A stretch of 39,580 bases of DNA from DASVAL01 sp035649575 (GTDB lineage Bacteria; Planctomycetota; UBA1135; UBA2386), in assembly GCA_035649575.1 (NCBI GenBank), contig DASRJH010000181.1, positions 1 through 39,580 of the forward strand. The letters are read 5' to 3'. Positions 17,212 to 25,869 of the stretch are shown here, piece after piece. Below the pieces are notes generated by a model that searched no databases, had not been told where the DNA came from, and saw nothing but the letters and a program-made list of their open reading frames with translations. The number at the start of each line of letters is the position of its first letter. The first letter of the stretch is position 1. A program made the position numbers and the translations under genes.

Positions 17212-17634
17212 GTGGATGGCAGATCGGAAGAGATCGTCGCGTTGGAACGGTCAGCGCTCGACCGCTGGGTCAGATTCGATCCGCAGGGTTACCTGGATCT
17301 GTATGCGCCGGAGGTCACGTATTTCGATCCGAACGTCACGAAGCGCACCGACGGGCTCGAGGCCATGAAGGCACTGCTGGCTCCGATCAAGGAACTCGAG
17401 GACGCGATCAAGGACGCGCGTTACGAGATGACCGACACCAAGATCCAACGCCACGGCGACGTGGCGTTATTGACCTTCAACCTCGTCAACTACGGCAAGG
17501 TCGGGGATCGACCAGAACGCGCGCTCACCCGCTGGAATGCGACCGAGGTGTACAAGTCGATCGACGGGCGCTGGAAGATCATTCACAGTCATTGGTCCTA
17601 CGTGAAGCCGCTGCTCCGACAGGAGGGTTCTTGA
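17212..17634 (+). CDS. SnoaL-like / DUF4440-type NTF2-fold protein
   Basis: This 140-residue protein has the NTF2-fold pattern: an N-terminal helix (EIVALERSALDRWVRFDPQGYLDLYAPEVTYFDP), the small-domain block TDGLEAMKALLAPI, then beta strands ending in VYKSIDGRWKIIHSHWSYV. Such proteins are small cone-shaped hydrolases, isomerases or binding proteins; the substrate here is unknown. The GTG at 17212 is well supported by AAAGGAG at 17197-17203 with an 8-nt gap. No signal peptide is present. It ends next to a minus-strand fragment with which it converges. Confidence 0.85.
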   Translation: MDGRSEEIVALERSALDRWVRFDPQGYLDLYAPEVTYFDPNVTKRTDGLEAMKALLAPIKELEDAIKDARYEMTDTKIQRHGDVALLTFNLVNYGKVGDRPERALTRWNATEVYKSIDGRWKIIHSHWSYVKPLLRQEGS

Positions 17635-17790
17635 GGCCGACCACCCGGCGACCGACCCGCGGCGCCAGTGCAGCACGATGCTGGCCGGGTCCGAGATCGA
17701 GCCGATCCAGAGTGGCGTGCGTGGATCGAGCTCGGTGAACGCGAAGAACAGCGTGTGGCCGCCGAGCGCCGGCGTCTGCGGCACCGCGAG
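17632..17790 (-). pseudogene. Remnant of a second secreted-protein C-terminal module
   Basis: The minus strand reads LAVPQTPALGGHTLFFAFTELDP, then WIGSISDPASIVLHW, in a different frame from the upstream gene and without a start of its own. It aligns with the end of the neighbouring protein encoded at 17805-19040 (IAVPPGTGLLTLYFQGAVLDP, then GIAMSDGIVMPI). It is therefore a leftover of a homologous C-terminal module lying directly behind the intact gene. It was probably left by partial duplication or recombination. Confidence 0.6.
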
Positions 17791-17804
17791 GCGCGCGCGT
17801 CGTG

Positions 17805-19040
17805 CTACTGGATCGGCATCACGATGCCGTCCGACATCGCGATGCCCTGCACCGCGCCGGGATCGAGCACCGCACCCTGGAAGTAGAGCGTCAGGAGACC
17901 GGTGCCGGGCGGCACCGCGATCGGCAGCGAGTAGGCGCCGGCAGGGCCCGTGAAGTACGCGAGCACCACCGATGCCTCGTTGAGCAGCGTGCCACCGAAG
18001 ATCGGGATCGACAGCTGCGCGAATCCCGCGACGACCACGCCGATTCCGAAGGGCAGCGTGTTGCCGACGTACACACCCGTGGATTGCCCCGACAGCGCGC
18101 ACCCGTACCACGTGATGGTCGGCACGAGGCCTCCGGTGCCTGCGAGCCCGGTGCCGTAGTGGCTGCACTGCCCGCACGTCTGGCCGAAGCCGCGGATCAC
18201 GTGCACCTGCGAACCGCTCCAGCCGGCGTGCACGATGTCCTGGGTGACGGGGTCGACCGTCACCACGAACGTGCTGCTGAAGCCGTTCGCGAATACCTGC
18301 CGCGTCGCAACGATCGGGTCGCCGTTCGCGTCGATCTGGTAGGCCGCGAGCGTGTTCGCGCTGAACTCGGCGACCAGCACGTCCGCGCCGTTGAACAGCG
18401 GCGCCATCGGCGGCACATAGACGAAGCCGTCGGGACCGCCCGTCAGGACCGCCGTCTGCGTCTCGCCGACGATGTTGAAGGTGCCGTTGCCGTCCGGCGT
18501 GAGCTGTGCGTCGGTCCACTGGCCGCCGGGCCAGCGCAGCGTCTTCAACCGGCCGGCACCGGGCAGCGCCGCGGGCACGATTGCGAGGCCGCCGATGTAG
18601 TTCGGACCGAGGATCGCGTCGACGCGGTCGGGCACCGTGCTGCCGGGCTTGAACTGGCCGACGCCGTTGCCGGTCGGGAAGGACGGGTACCGCGAGTAGA
18701 ACAGCACGCCGCTCGGGTGGTAGTCGAGGCCGCCGTCGATGTGGTCCGCCTGCGCGCGCGGCGTGACCGTGCCCGAGAAACCCGTGATGTGACCTTGCGC
18801 GTCGCGCACGACGCGGATCGCGAACAGGTTCTGCACGCCGACCGTGGCCCAGCGGCTGCACAACAGGACGTTCGGGTCGTCGCGGTCGAAGACGATCGCG
18901 CCCCAGTTGGATGCCAGGCCGGGAATCGCACCGATGTTGCTGATCGTGTAGAGCGCATTGAACGGCGCCTGCACGGTCTGGGCGCACACGGATGCGAGCG
19001 GGACGAGGGCGGCGAGGACGGGGGCAAGCGGCGGTCTCAT
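17805..19040 (-). CDS. Secreted propeller-like protein, paralogue of the kinase C-terminal domain
   Basis: This encodes 411 residues. The signal peptide PVLAALVPLASVCAQ is probably cut between Ala and Gln. Residues about 27-290 carry blocks such as IVFDRDDPNVLL, FAIRVVRDAQGHITGF, IVPAALPGAGRLKTLRWPGG, GGPDGFVYV and VLVAEFSANTLAAY, typical of a beta-propeller-like repeat fold. The same blocks recur in the last 257 residues of the kinase encoded just upstream. Residues about 300-411 (HYGTGLAGTGGLVPTITW to the end) are the C-terminal module common in secreted proteins here. The ATG at 19040 has AGGT 9 nt upstream. Its ligand or function is unknown; proximity suggests it works with the kinase. 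Confidence 0.85.
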   Translation of the reverse strand: MRPPLAPVLAALVPLASVCAQTVQAPFNALYTISNIGAIPGLASNWGAIVFDRDDPNVLLCSRWATVGVQNLFAIRVVRDAQGHITGFSGTVTPRAQADHIDGGLDYHPSGVLFYSRYPSFPTGNGVGQFKPGSTVPDRVDAILGPNYIGGLAIVPAALPGAGRLKTLRWPGGQWTDAQLTPDGNGTFNIVGETQTAVLTGGPDGFVYVPPMAPLFNGADVLVAEFSANTLAAYQIDANGDPIVATRQVFANGFSSTFVVTVDPVTQDIVHAGWSGSQVHVIRGFGQTCGQCSHYGTGLAGTGGLVPTITWYGCALSGQSTGVYVGNTLPFGIGVVVAGFAQLSIPIFGGTLLNEASVVLAYFTGPAGAYSLPIAVPPGTGLLTLYFQGAVLDPGAVQGIAMSDGIVMPIQ

Positions 19041-19098
19041 TGTGGGTTACCTGTGGCTCGGGGAAGGGGAGTACTGGCCGTTGATGACTCATCCGAGC

Positions 19099-19130
19099 CG
19101 CGGCTTTTGGGCGTGGCCGCGCTCTTTTTT
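19099..19130 (+). terminator. Plus-strand terminator-like hairpin with T-tract
   Basis: Arms CGCGGC (19099-19104) and GCCGCG (19116-19121) are followed by CTC and six T (19125-19130). It has the form of an intrinsic terminator for the plus strand, yet the genes on both sides read on the minus strand. Confidence 0.4.
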
Positions 19131-19159
19131 CTTCCTTGCCAGCCGAGACATTCGATCGG

Positions 19160-22100
19160 TCAGCGCCCGGTTCGCTGCAGCGCGCCGATCGACTCGGTGC
19201 CGTCGCCGCGCCACGACGACACGAGCACGTCGCCCGACACGGGGTCGACTGCGAGGCCGAGCACGCCCCGGCACGCGGTGGCGACGGCGCGGCGCGTCTC
19301 GGCGATCGGGTCGCCGTTGCCATCGACGTCGTACGCGGCGATCGTGTGCGACGACCACTCCGCGACCAGCACAGAAGGCCGCAGAAAGCACGGCGTCCCC
19401 GCGGCCACGTATGCGAAGCCGTCGGGTCCGCCGCCGAGCGTCGCGATCTGCTGCACCGCGCCGAGCCCGACGCCCTGCGCATCCGCCGTGAGCTCGGCGT
19501 CCGACCACTCGCCGCCGGGCCACGCGAGCAGCTTTGCGCGTCCTGCACCCGGCAACCCGGCCGGGACGATCGCGAACCCGCCGCACGACTGCCCCGGCAG
19601 CTTCACGACGCGGTCCGGGGTGCTACAGCCGGGTCGCAGCTGGCCGAGCTCCGCGTTGGGGTAGCGCGTGTAGAGCAGAGTGCCCTGCGGCCCGTGCGCG
19701 AGGCCGCCGTCCGCGAACGGCACAGCGGCGATGCGCCTCGCCGGCGCGAACCCGATCACGTGGCCAGCCGCGTCGCGGGCCACCTGGACCGCGAACAGCG
19801 AAGCTGTGAGCCGCTGCGCGTGCCCGCCCACGATCAGCACGTCGGGGTCGCTGCGGTCGAACACGAGGCCCGAGAACGGGCGCGGCACGCCGGATGGGCC
19901 GCCGAGGTCGCGGTAGGTGTAGTCGTCTGCGAACGGAGCGTGAACGACGACAGCTGGTCGGCCCGCGTCGAGCTTCGCTTCGAGCTCGGCGAGCGGCGCC
20001 TGCACGTCGCCGAGCAGCGACGTGAGCCCGGGCGCGTGCCGCCAGACTGCGAGGCGGCGGCGCAGGTTCGCGGGCGCTTCGCCGCGATCGAACGCCTGCC
20101 CGGCCGCCTCGATCGACTCGCGCAACCACGCGAGCGCCTGCTCGCGCCACTGCCCGCGCGCCGCCGGCGCGAGCCCCGCTGCGTCGCCGGCGCCCGCGCT
20201 CGCGGCCGCGGCGGCGAGCCATGCCTGATCGCGGTTCCTGCCGAGGAGCTCGCCGCCGGCTGCCGCCGCGTCCGCCGCGAACGCTGCGCGGTAGCAGTGC
20301 GCCGCCAGCAGCGGCCGCCCCGCGAGCAGCGCCGCTCTCGCCTGCACGACCGACGGCTCGGCACTCGCAGCGTCGCCGCCGTTCGCGAGCGCGAGTGCTT
20401 TGGCGGCAAGGCGCTCCGTCTCGTCGATCCAGACGTCGCAGTGCTTTGCCCACGTCGGATCCTCGCTGCCTCGCACGAACGCCTCGATCGCGGCGTCGAA
20501 GTTGCCCTGGAGCCGCAATGCGAGGCCGAAGCTCGCCTGCGCGCTGGCCTTCGCTGGCAGTCGCTCGGCGACGCGGCGCCAGCAGTCGGCGGCCTCGTCG
20601 GCCTGCCCGAGCTCGAGCAGGCACTGCGCCAGGCGCTCCTCGTACGCGACCGCATCGCCGGCAGCGACCGCGCGGCGATAGGCAGCAGCCGCATCGGCCA
20701 CGAGCCCGTGCTGGAAGCGTGCGTCGCCGAGCACGCGCCAGATCCCGGCCGCTGCCGGCGCGCGTTCCGCGGCCGCGGCGGCGCGCGCGAGTGCATCCGC
20801 GTGCCGGCCCTCGCTGCGCAGCAGGTCGAGGAGGTTGCCGAGCGCGCGTTCGTCGTGCGGCGCGAGCTCGAGCGCGCGCTGCAGCGCGTCCTCGGCGCCC
20901 GCGAAGTCGCCCTGCCCCACGAGCGCGTAGCCGAGGTCGGTCCACAGGTGCGCGCTGGCCGGCCGTACCGCGGTGCCGGCGCTGAACAGCCGCACGACCT
21001 CGTCCCACGGCGGGCACTGCGCGTCGGCGAAGTACTGCACGGCGAGGCTGTGGATCACACGCACGCTCTCGGGGTGGCGTGCGTTCGCCCGCCGCCACAC
21101 GTCGATCGCCGCCCCGCGGTGGTTCGACTGCGCGAGGGCGCTCGCGAGCAGGTCCAGCGTGTCGGTCGGCGCGTCGCGGAGCTCCGGCGCATCGGCGAGG
21201 CGGCGCAGCTCGTCTCGGTCGCCGGCGAGCAGCGCCCGGCGCACGGTGCTGCGTTGCGGGTCGGCGTCGACGCGCAGCGCGAGCTCGTGGAACCGCCGCC
21301 ACGCCGCAGGCAGGACGCGCGGCTGCGCGCGGCGCACGGCACCCCAGTCGTCGAGCGCGCGCGCCAACGACGCCGCGTCCGAACCGGTGCGCAGGCGCGC
21401 TGAGACGTCGTCGGCCGCCGCCCCCTCGACGTCGACGCCCCAGTCGCGGAAGCCCTGCGCGAAGTCGGCGTCGAGCTGCTCCGACGTGCGGTCGAGGTGC
21501 GACGGGAAGTCGTCGAGCCAACGCAGCATGCGCTCGTCGCGCACCGCGGCATCGCGGTCGTCGGCGAGCCGCTTCGCGAGGCGCGCGGCCTCGTCGCGCA
21601 GCGCCGCGTCGTCGAGCGTCGACGCGAACGTCGTCGCGTGCTGCGCCGCAACCGCCGCTTCGCCGAGCAGGCGGAGGCGCTCCGAGCCCGCGATGTCGGC
21701 GCCGGCGCGCAGGTTGCGTGCGCGCTCGATCGCCTGCACGACGGCGACGCGCGCGTCGTAGTCGCGCGCCTGGCGCTCGAATCGCATCCACGCGTAGACG
21801 GTCGCGGACACGGCCGCGAGCACGGCCAGCGCTATGGACCTCCGTCGCGTGCGCCGCTGCTCCACGGCGACGACCTTCGCCTGCGCCGCGGCCAGCTCGA
21901 GGCGGCGAGCGCGCTCCTCGATCGACACGAACCACGCCGACAAGCGCGCCGCGACCTGCTCGGCGGTGGGCCGTTCCTCGGGCGCGCGCGAGAGACAGTG
22001 CACGGCCAGCTGCACGAGCTCGGCATCGGCGCCGCAGACGCGCAGGCGCAGCAGCGCGTCGCCGAGGCAGCCCTGCGCCGCGCGCACGTGGAGCTCCGAG

Positions 22101-22867
22101 CGGCTGCCGCCGAGAAACGGTGGGGCGCCCGTCAGCACGACGCACAGGATCGCGCCGAGGCCGAACACGTCCGCGCGCGCGTCGAGCACGCCGTTGCCGG
22201 CCTGTTCGGGCGCCATGAACGCGGGCGTGCCCATGCCGCGGCCCGGCGTGCCGCCCGCGGCGCCGTCGACGACGCGCGAGAACCCCCAGTCCATGACCTG
22301 CACCTGGCCGAACGCGCCGACCATCACGTTGCCGGGCTTGAGGTCGCCGTGCACCACGCCGCGCGCGTGTGCGAACGCGATCGTCTCGACGACGCGCGCG
22401 AAGATCTCGAGGAACTGCTGGAGGCGGTCGTCGGGGTTCGCGCGCGCGTCGAGCAGTGCCCCGAACGTCTGCCCCTCGACGAGCCGCATCGTGAAATACG
22501 GGCGGCCGTCCTCGAGCTGGCCGATCGCATGGATCGGGACGATGCCCGGATGGGAGAGCTGGCTGCAGATGCGCGCCTCGTCGAGGAAGCGCTTGCCGAG
22601 CGCGCTGTCCGGCTCGTACCGCTGGTCGATCACCTTGATCGCGAGTTCGCGGCCCAGCTCGGGGTCGCGCCCGCGGTAGACGTAGCTCGTGCCGCCGCGC
22701 CCGAGCAACCCCGACACCGGGTAGGGACCGATCGCGGCCGGCAGGTCGGGCTCGGGCGGGCGCACGTCGGCGCGCCGCTGCCGTTCCTCGGCGCGCTGCG
22801 TGAGCGCGTCGTAGGCCGACTCCATGAGCCGGTCGAGGTGGCTGTCGAGGTCGCTCGGTTCCGTCAT
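19160..22867 (-). CDS. Transmembrane Ser/Thr protein kinase with TPR region and propeller-like C-terminal domain
   Basis: This encodes 1235 residues. The kinase domain (about 47-312) has the glycine loop GRGGTSYVYRG, Lys78 in AIKV, catalytic HGD at 173-175 (usual HRD, Arg replaced by Gly) with LKPGN, DWG at 193-195 (usual DFG) and APE at 219-221. A membrane helix follows at about 344-361 (SIALAVLAAVSATVYAW). The next ~600 residues are Ala/Arg/Leu-rich helices with TPR-like units (ALVGQGDFAGAEDALQRALELAPHDERAL). Residues about 979-1235 are homologous to the secreted protein encoded downstream. The ATG at 22867 is preferred; the frame continues upstream only as a shadow of the sigma gene. It is probably a receptor kinase whose outer part senses a ligand. 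Confidence 0.92.
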   Translation of the reverse strand: MTEPSDLDSHLDRLMESAYDALTQRAEERQRRADVRPPEPDLPAAIGPYPVSGLLGRGGTSYVYRGRDPELGRELAIKVIDQRYEPDSALGKRFLDEARICSQLSHPGIVPIHAIGQLEDGRPYFTMRLVEGQTFGALLDARANPDDRLQQFLEIFARVVETIAFAHARGVVHGDLKPGNVMVGAFGQVQVMDWGFSRVVDGAAGGTPGRGMGTPAFMAPEQAGNGVLDARADVFGLGAILCVVLTGAPPFLGGSRSELHVRAAQGCLGDALLRLRVCGADAELVQLAVHCLSRAPEERPTAEQVAARLSAWFVSIEERARRLELAAAQAKVVAVEQRRTRRRSIALAVLAAVSATVYAWMRFERQARDYDARVAVVQAIERARNLRAGADIAGSERLRLLGEAAVAAQHATTFASTLDDAALRDEAARLAKRLADDRDAAVRDERMLRWLDDFPSHLDRTSEQLDADFAQGFRDWGVDVEGAAADDVSARLRTGSDAASLARALDDWGAVRRAQPRVLPAAWRRFHELALRVDADPQRSTVRRALLAGDRDELRRLADAPELRDAPTDTLDLLASALAQSNHRGAAIDVWRRANARHPESVRVIHSLAVQYFADAQCPPWDEVVRLFSAGTAVRPASAHLWTDLGYALVGQGDFAGAEDALQRALELAPHDERALGNLLDLLRSEGRHADALARAAAAAERAPAAAGIWRVLGDARFQHGLVADAAAAYRRAVAAGDAVAYEERLAQCLLELGQADEAADCWRRVAERLPAKASAQASFGLALRLQGNFDAAIEAFVRGSEDPTWAKHCDVWIDETERLAAKALALANGGDAASAEPSVVQARAALLAGRPLLAAHCYRAAFAADAAAAGGELLGRNRDQAWLAAAAASAGAGDAAGLAPAARGQWREQALAWLRESIEAAGQAFDRGEAPANLRRRLAVWRHAPGLTSLLGDVQAPLAELEAKLDAGRPAVVVHAPFADDYTYRDLGGPSGVPRPFSGLVFDRSDPDVLIVGGHAQRLTASLFAVQVARDAAGHVIGFAPARRIAAVPFADGGLAHGPQGTLLYTRYPNAELGQLRPGCSTPDRVVKLPGQSCGGFAIVPAGLPGAGRAKLLAWPGGEWSDAELTADAQGVGLGAVQQIATLGGGPDGFAYVAAGTPCFLRPSVLVAEWSSHTIAAYDVDGNGDPIAETRRAVATACRGVLGLAVDPVSGDVLVSSWRGDGTESIGALQRTGR

Positions 22868-22958
22868 CGTTCGGCGCCGCCTCGGCGCGTGCGTCCGGAT
22901 CGTGTACTCACTGCAGAGCGGCGCTTTGGTCGCGCGGGCCGCAGAATCCGCGCGGCGT

Positions 22959-23663
22959 TCACAACAAGCCCACGAGATCGAGGCATCGCGCCTCGACCTC
23001 GTCCTTCGAGGCCCCGGGGTGGTAGCTGCCGACGACTTCGAGGAGCGCGGTGCGGAAGTCGCGCTTGCTGTTGCGGAGCTGCTGGTAGACGTAGTCGGTC
23101 TCGAGCCCGAGGCGCTGGGCGATCTCCGCGGGCGTGAGCCCATCCTTGAAGCGCAGGTCGAGGATCTGGACGCGGTCGCGCCCGGTCGCGGTGCCGTCGA
23201 GGTGCTGTACCATCAGCAGCCACGCGCCGCGCGTGACCATGCCGACCCACGCGCGGTCGAACACGCGCGACAGGGTCGCTTCGTTGCGCGCGAGGTCGTC
23301 GAGGCCCGCTCCGCTCGGCTCCTGCGGCGTGCGCCGCACTGCGTTCGTGCGCTCGATGCGGTCGGCGACGTGCCGCACTACGGCGTAGAGGTAGGAGCGG
23401 AAGCGTGCGGGGCCGGCGGGATCGACGCCCTGGAGTGCGCCGGCCGGCTTGAAGCACTGCACGAAGACCTCCTGCGTGCCGTCATCGACGGCTTCGTGAG
23501 TCGTGGGCAGCTGCCACCGCGCCGCGAGGTACATGCGGATCACGGCGCCGTACGTGCGCGCGAAGCGCTCGCGCGCGGATTCCTCGCCTGCGCCCGCCGC
23601 GACGATCATGGTCCAGGCTGTGGAATCGGCCGCGCTCACGGGCGGGATCATAGGCACGGACAT
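22959..23663 (-). CDS. ECF-type RNA polymerase sigma factor
   Basis: This encodes 234 residues from the ATG at 23663. Later (23651) and earlier (23702) starts are possible and none has a clear ribosome binding site. Region 2 includes DDGTQEVFVQCFKPAGAL and FRSYLYAVVRHVADRIER; region 4 includes DRVQILDLRFKDGLTPAEIAQRLGLETDYVYQQLRNSKRDFRTAL. The layout sigma factor then Ser/Thr kinase, 91 bp apart on the same strand, is common in Planctomycetota, where the kinase is thought to control the partner sigma factor. The two are probably one operon. Confidence 0.88.
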   Translation of the reverse strand: MSVPMIPPVSAADSTAWTMIVAAGAGEESARERFARTYGAVIRMYLAARWQLPTTHEAVDDGTQEVFVQCFKPAGALQGVDPAGPARFRSYLYAVVRHVADRIERTNAVRRTPQEPSGAGLDDLARNEATLSRVFDRAWVGMVTRGAWLLMVQHLDGTATGRDRVQILDLRFKDGLTPAEIAQRLGLETDYVYQQLRNSKRDFRTALLEVVGSYHPGASKDEVEARCLDLVGLL

Positions 23664-23748
23664 GCAGCGGCGCCGCGCGCGCTCGCTTTTGCCCTGCCGC
23701 ATACGATCGCCGCGAGGAGAGGCTGCTCGATGCGGCGCCCGCGCTTCG

Positions 23749-25083
23749 CTAGTTCGACTTCGCTGGGGCCGACTTGTTCTCGTACAGCCACACGTACGAG
23801 ATCCGCTTCGGACCCGGCGCGATCTTCTCGCGCTCCTCGAGGGCAGGCGTGCGCTCCTTCATGATCGCGGCGCGCACGTCCTTCTTGCTGGCGTAGATCT
23901 CGGTGAACTTCTTCGCGCGCTCGGCCTCGGGGACCGCATTGACGAGCTTGTTCATCTCGTCGTTCAGCGCGTCGAGCTTATTGTCGGCTTCGTCGATGAC
24001 CTTGGTCAGCTCGGCGACGCGCGCCTTCTGCTCGTCGGTCAGCTTCGGCGGCGTCGGCGTCCAGTGCGAGTAGCCGCCGACGATCAGGTCGAAGTCGCCG
24101 TCGCCGTCGATGTCGCCGGCGTCCGCATACAAGCCGGAGTCGGGACGCGTCGGTTCGCCGACCGTGCCCTTCTTGCTCGGCGCTACGAACTCGATCGGCG
24201 CCGCGAAACGAGTGTCGGTCTTCGTGCCCGTGTTGACGAACAGGTAGATGCCGCCGCCTTCATCGTTCTGGTACGCGTCGCCCATGCCGCTGACCAGCAG
24301 GTCGGCGAGGCCGTCGCGGTTCCAGTCGAACAGACGCAGCGTCGCGACCGTGCCGCGCACGTCGATCGGCTTGCCGCTGGCGAGCACGGGCAGGTTCTTC
24401 CTGCCGAACGCGGGCTTGCTCGCGGTGCCTTCGTTGTCGCGGCGATAGATGTGACCGCTGCGGTGGTCGCCGAGCAGCAGGTCGAGATCGCCGTCGCCGT
24501 CCCAGTCGAACGCGACCGCGGACGTGAAGTGTCCTTCCTCGCCTTTCTCGCCCTCGACGTTGCCGTCGGTGCTGCTGTCCCACTTCTTCGTGTCGAAGTT
24601 CCAGAACGCGTTCAGCACGATGCGCTTGCCGGTCGCGTCGAGGATCTGTTCGGGCTGGTTCCAGCCAACGCCGTCGCCGCGCGCGAGGTGCGGCGAGCCG
24701 TCGAAGGTGCCGGCGACGATGTCGAGCTTGCCGTCGGCGTCGAAGTCCACGAACTGTGGACTCATGCCGATGCATCACCAGTTGTGGAAGTCGAGCAGTT
24801 TCCCGTCGAGGGCCATCTGCTTCGTCTCGGCCGCGTACGCGGGCGGGCCGTCGCTGGCCTCGCGCAGTGCTATGGTCAGGTGACCGGCGAGGTCGCCGAC
24901 GACGACGTCGGCGCGGCCATCGCCGTTCATGTCCTGGAACACAGGCGACGGGAACCAGCGGTTCTCACCGAGGAACTTGTCGCCGGCCTTGAGCCGGACC
25001 GGTTCCCCGAACGTGGGTGATGGGGGAGGCGCTTGCGCTGCGAGCGCGGCGCCGAGGAGCAACAGAGAGGAGGTCGTGCGCAT
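23749..25083 (-). CDS. Secreted FG-GAP/VCBS-repeat protein with in-frame TGA (candidate selenoprotein)
   Basis: Read through a TGA at 24775-24777, this is 444 residues. The signal peptide MRTTSSLLLLGAALAAQ is followed by FG-GAP/VCBS repeats with calcium-loop motifs DMNGDGRADV, DFDADGKLDI, DWDGDGDLDL, DWNRDGLADL and DIDGDGDFDL. The C-terminal ~110 residues are a Lys/Glu-rich, probably coiled-coil region. The TGA is residue 103, in HNW-TGA-Cys-IGMSPQFVD, between the first and second repeats, and the frame resumes exactly. A perfect hairpin 12 nt after the TGA (24744-24762) fits a bacterial SECIS element, so selenocysteine is possible. The alternatives are a recent nonsense mutation or a sequencing error. 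The ATG at 25083 begins the signal peptide. Without readthrough only a 102-residue fragment is made, with possible restart at 24765. Confidence 0.8.
24744..24762 (-). promoter_or_regulatory. SECIS-like hairpin after in-frame TGA
   Basis: On the minus strand a 7-bp perfect stem (AGUCCAC / GUGGACU) closes a 5-nt loop AGUUC with G at position 2. The stem begins 12 nt after the TGA and the loop 19 nt after it. As I recall the bacterial SECIS consensus, it asks for G among the first two loop bases and a loop 16-37 nt after the UGA; both are met. It lies within the coding sequence, as bacterial SECIS elements do. Confidence 0.5.
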
Positions 25084-25188
25084 GGGCGGGAGTCTAGCGC
25101 ACCGGGAACCGCAGGGCGCGCGGCGGCGGGGGCACCAAGCCATCGCCGCGGAGGAACACCCGAACCGACGCGGCCGCGAGCGATCGGA

Positions 25189-25289
25189 ACTGATGGTTTG
25201 AGTGGACCTGCCACTGCCCGGTGCATGTTCACACCCGTGAGTCCCAACGGATTGTGCGTCCCGGTGGCGTGTCCACGCAAACCATCAGT
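25189..25289. repeat. Inverted-repeat element, copy 1 (101 bp)
   Basis: The ends are near-perfect inverted repeats: ACTGATGGTTTGAGTGGAC (25189-25207) and GTCCACGCAAACCATCAGT (25271-25289), one mismatch in 19. Inner bases (TGCCACTGCCC with GGTGGCG) extend the pairing imperfectly. A second copy lies at 25870-25971. The rest of the 338-bp gap 25093-25430 shows no gene. It resembles a non-autonomous palindromic element (MITE- or REP-like). Confidence 0.75.
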
Positions 25290-25430
25290 CCCCGAGCGAT
25301 CTGGGATGATGTCGCCGATGTCCTCGCGGTCGACCTGGCTGTTGCTCGGTGGTCTCGCCTGAACCTGCGAGTCTCGCGGTAGCAATGGCGGTGGCCGGAT
25401 CCTCGATGCGCTGCGCAGCGGTGATCGCGT

Positions 25431-25835
25431 TCACTTGCGCCGTTTGCGAGCGCGAACGCTGTAGCGCTCGGCCACCGCCGACGGCACGCACGCCAACCAC
25501 GCGTCCGACAAGAGCTGCTGCAACGCTCGCTTCGGAACGACCTCGAGCTGGATCAGCACTGCCGGGTAGTTGTCGAAGTGGGGGATCGTGAACACACCGC
25601 GGATCCCTTCGGCGAGAACCGCTTCCTTCGCACGCAGGTCCGCCACTCGGGCAGCGAGGATGAGCCCCGTCGGCACCGGTGCTGAGCCGAATCGGCGCAG
25701 ATCGGCCTTGCTGAACGGTCGCTGCCAGGCAAACGCGGTACGACCAACCACCCACGTCCGGTTGCCATGCGACGTGCCGGTGGTGACGTCCGGGAGCTCA
25801 ATCGCCATGCGCGCGACCTCGTCGATGCTGACCAT
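25431..25835 (-). CDS. MmcQ/YjbR (DUF419)-like protein
   Basis: This encodes 134 residues from the ATG at 25835. The N-terminal block VARMAIELPDVTTGTSHGNRTWVVGRTAFAW, the middle LRAKEAVLAEGIRGVFTIPHFDNYPAVLI and the C-terminal LLSDAWLACVP fit the MmcQ/YjbR family, small cytoplasmic proteins with a CyaY-like fold and possible DNA-binding role. The open frame continues upstream into the repeat element, but the ATG at 25835 starts the conserved part, with weak GAGAAG upstream. The gene lies between the two copies of the inverted-repeat element, which raises the chance that gene and repeats moved or were amplified together. Function is uncertain. Confidence 0.8.
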   Translation of the reverse strand: MVSIDEVARMAIELPDVTTGTSHGNRTWVVGRTAFAWQRPFSKADLRRFGSAPVPTGLILAARVADLRAKEAVLAEGIRGVFTIPHFDNYPAVLIQLEVVPKRALQQLLSDAWLACVPSAVAERYSVRARKRRK

Positions 25836-25869
25836 GGCTATCGCTTCTCGCGGGATCGGGCGTTCCTGA

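Noticed and set aside
19136..21403. A 755-codon plus-strand open frame antisense to the kinase
   Set aside because: Composition typical of an antisense shadow; the minus-strand kinase has all family motifs.
22868..23143. N-terminal extension of the kinase frame upstream of 22867
   Set aside because: It overlaps the end of the sigma factor gene in another frame and reads as Ser/Arg-rich shadow without family similarity.
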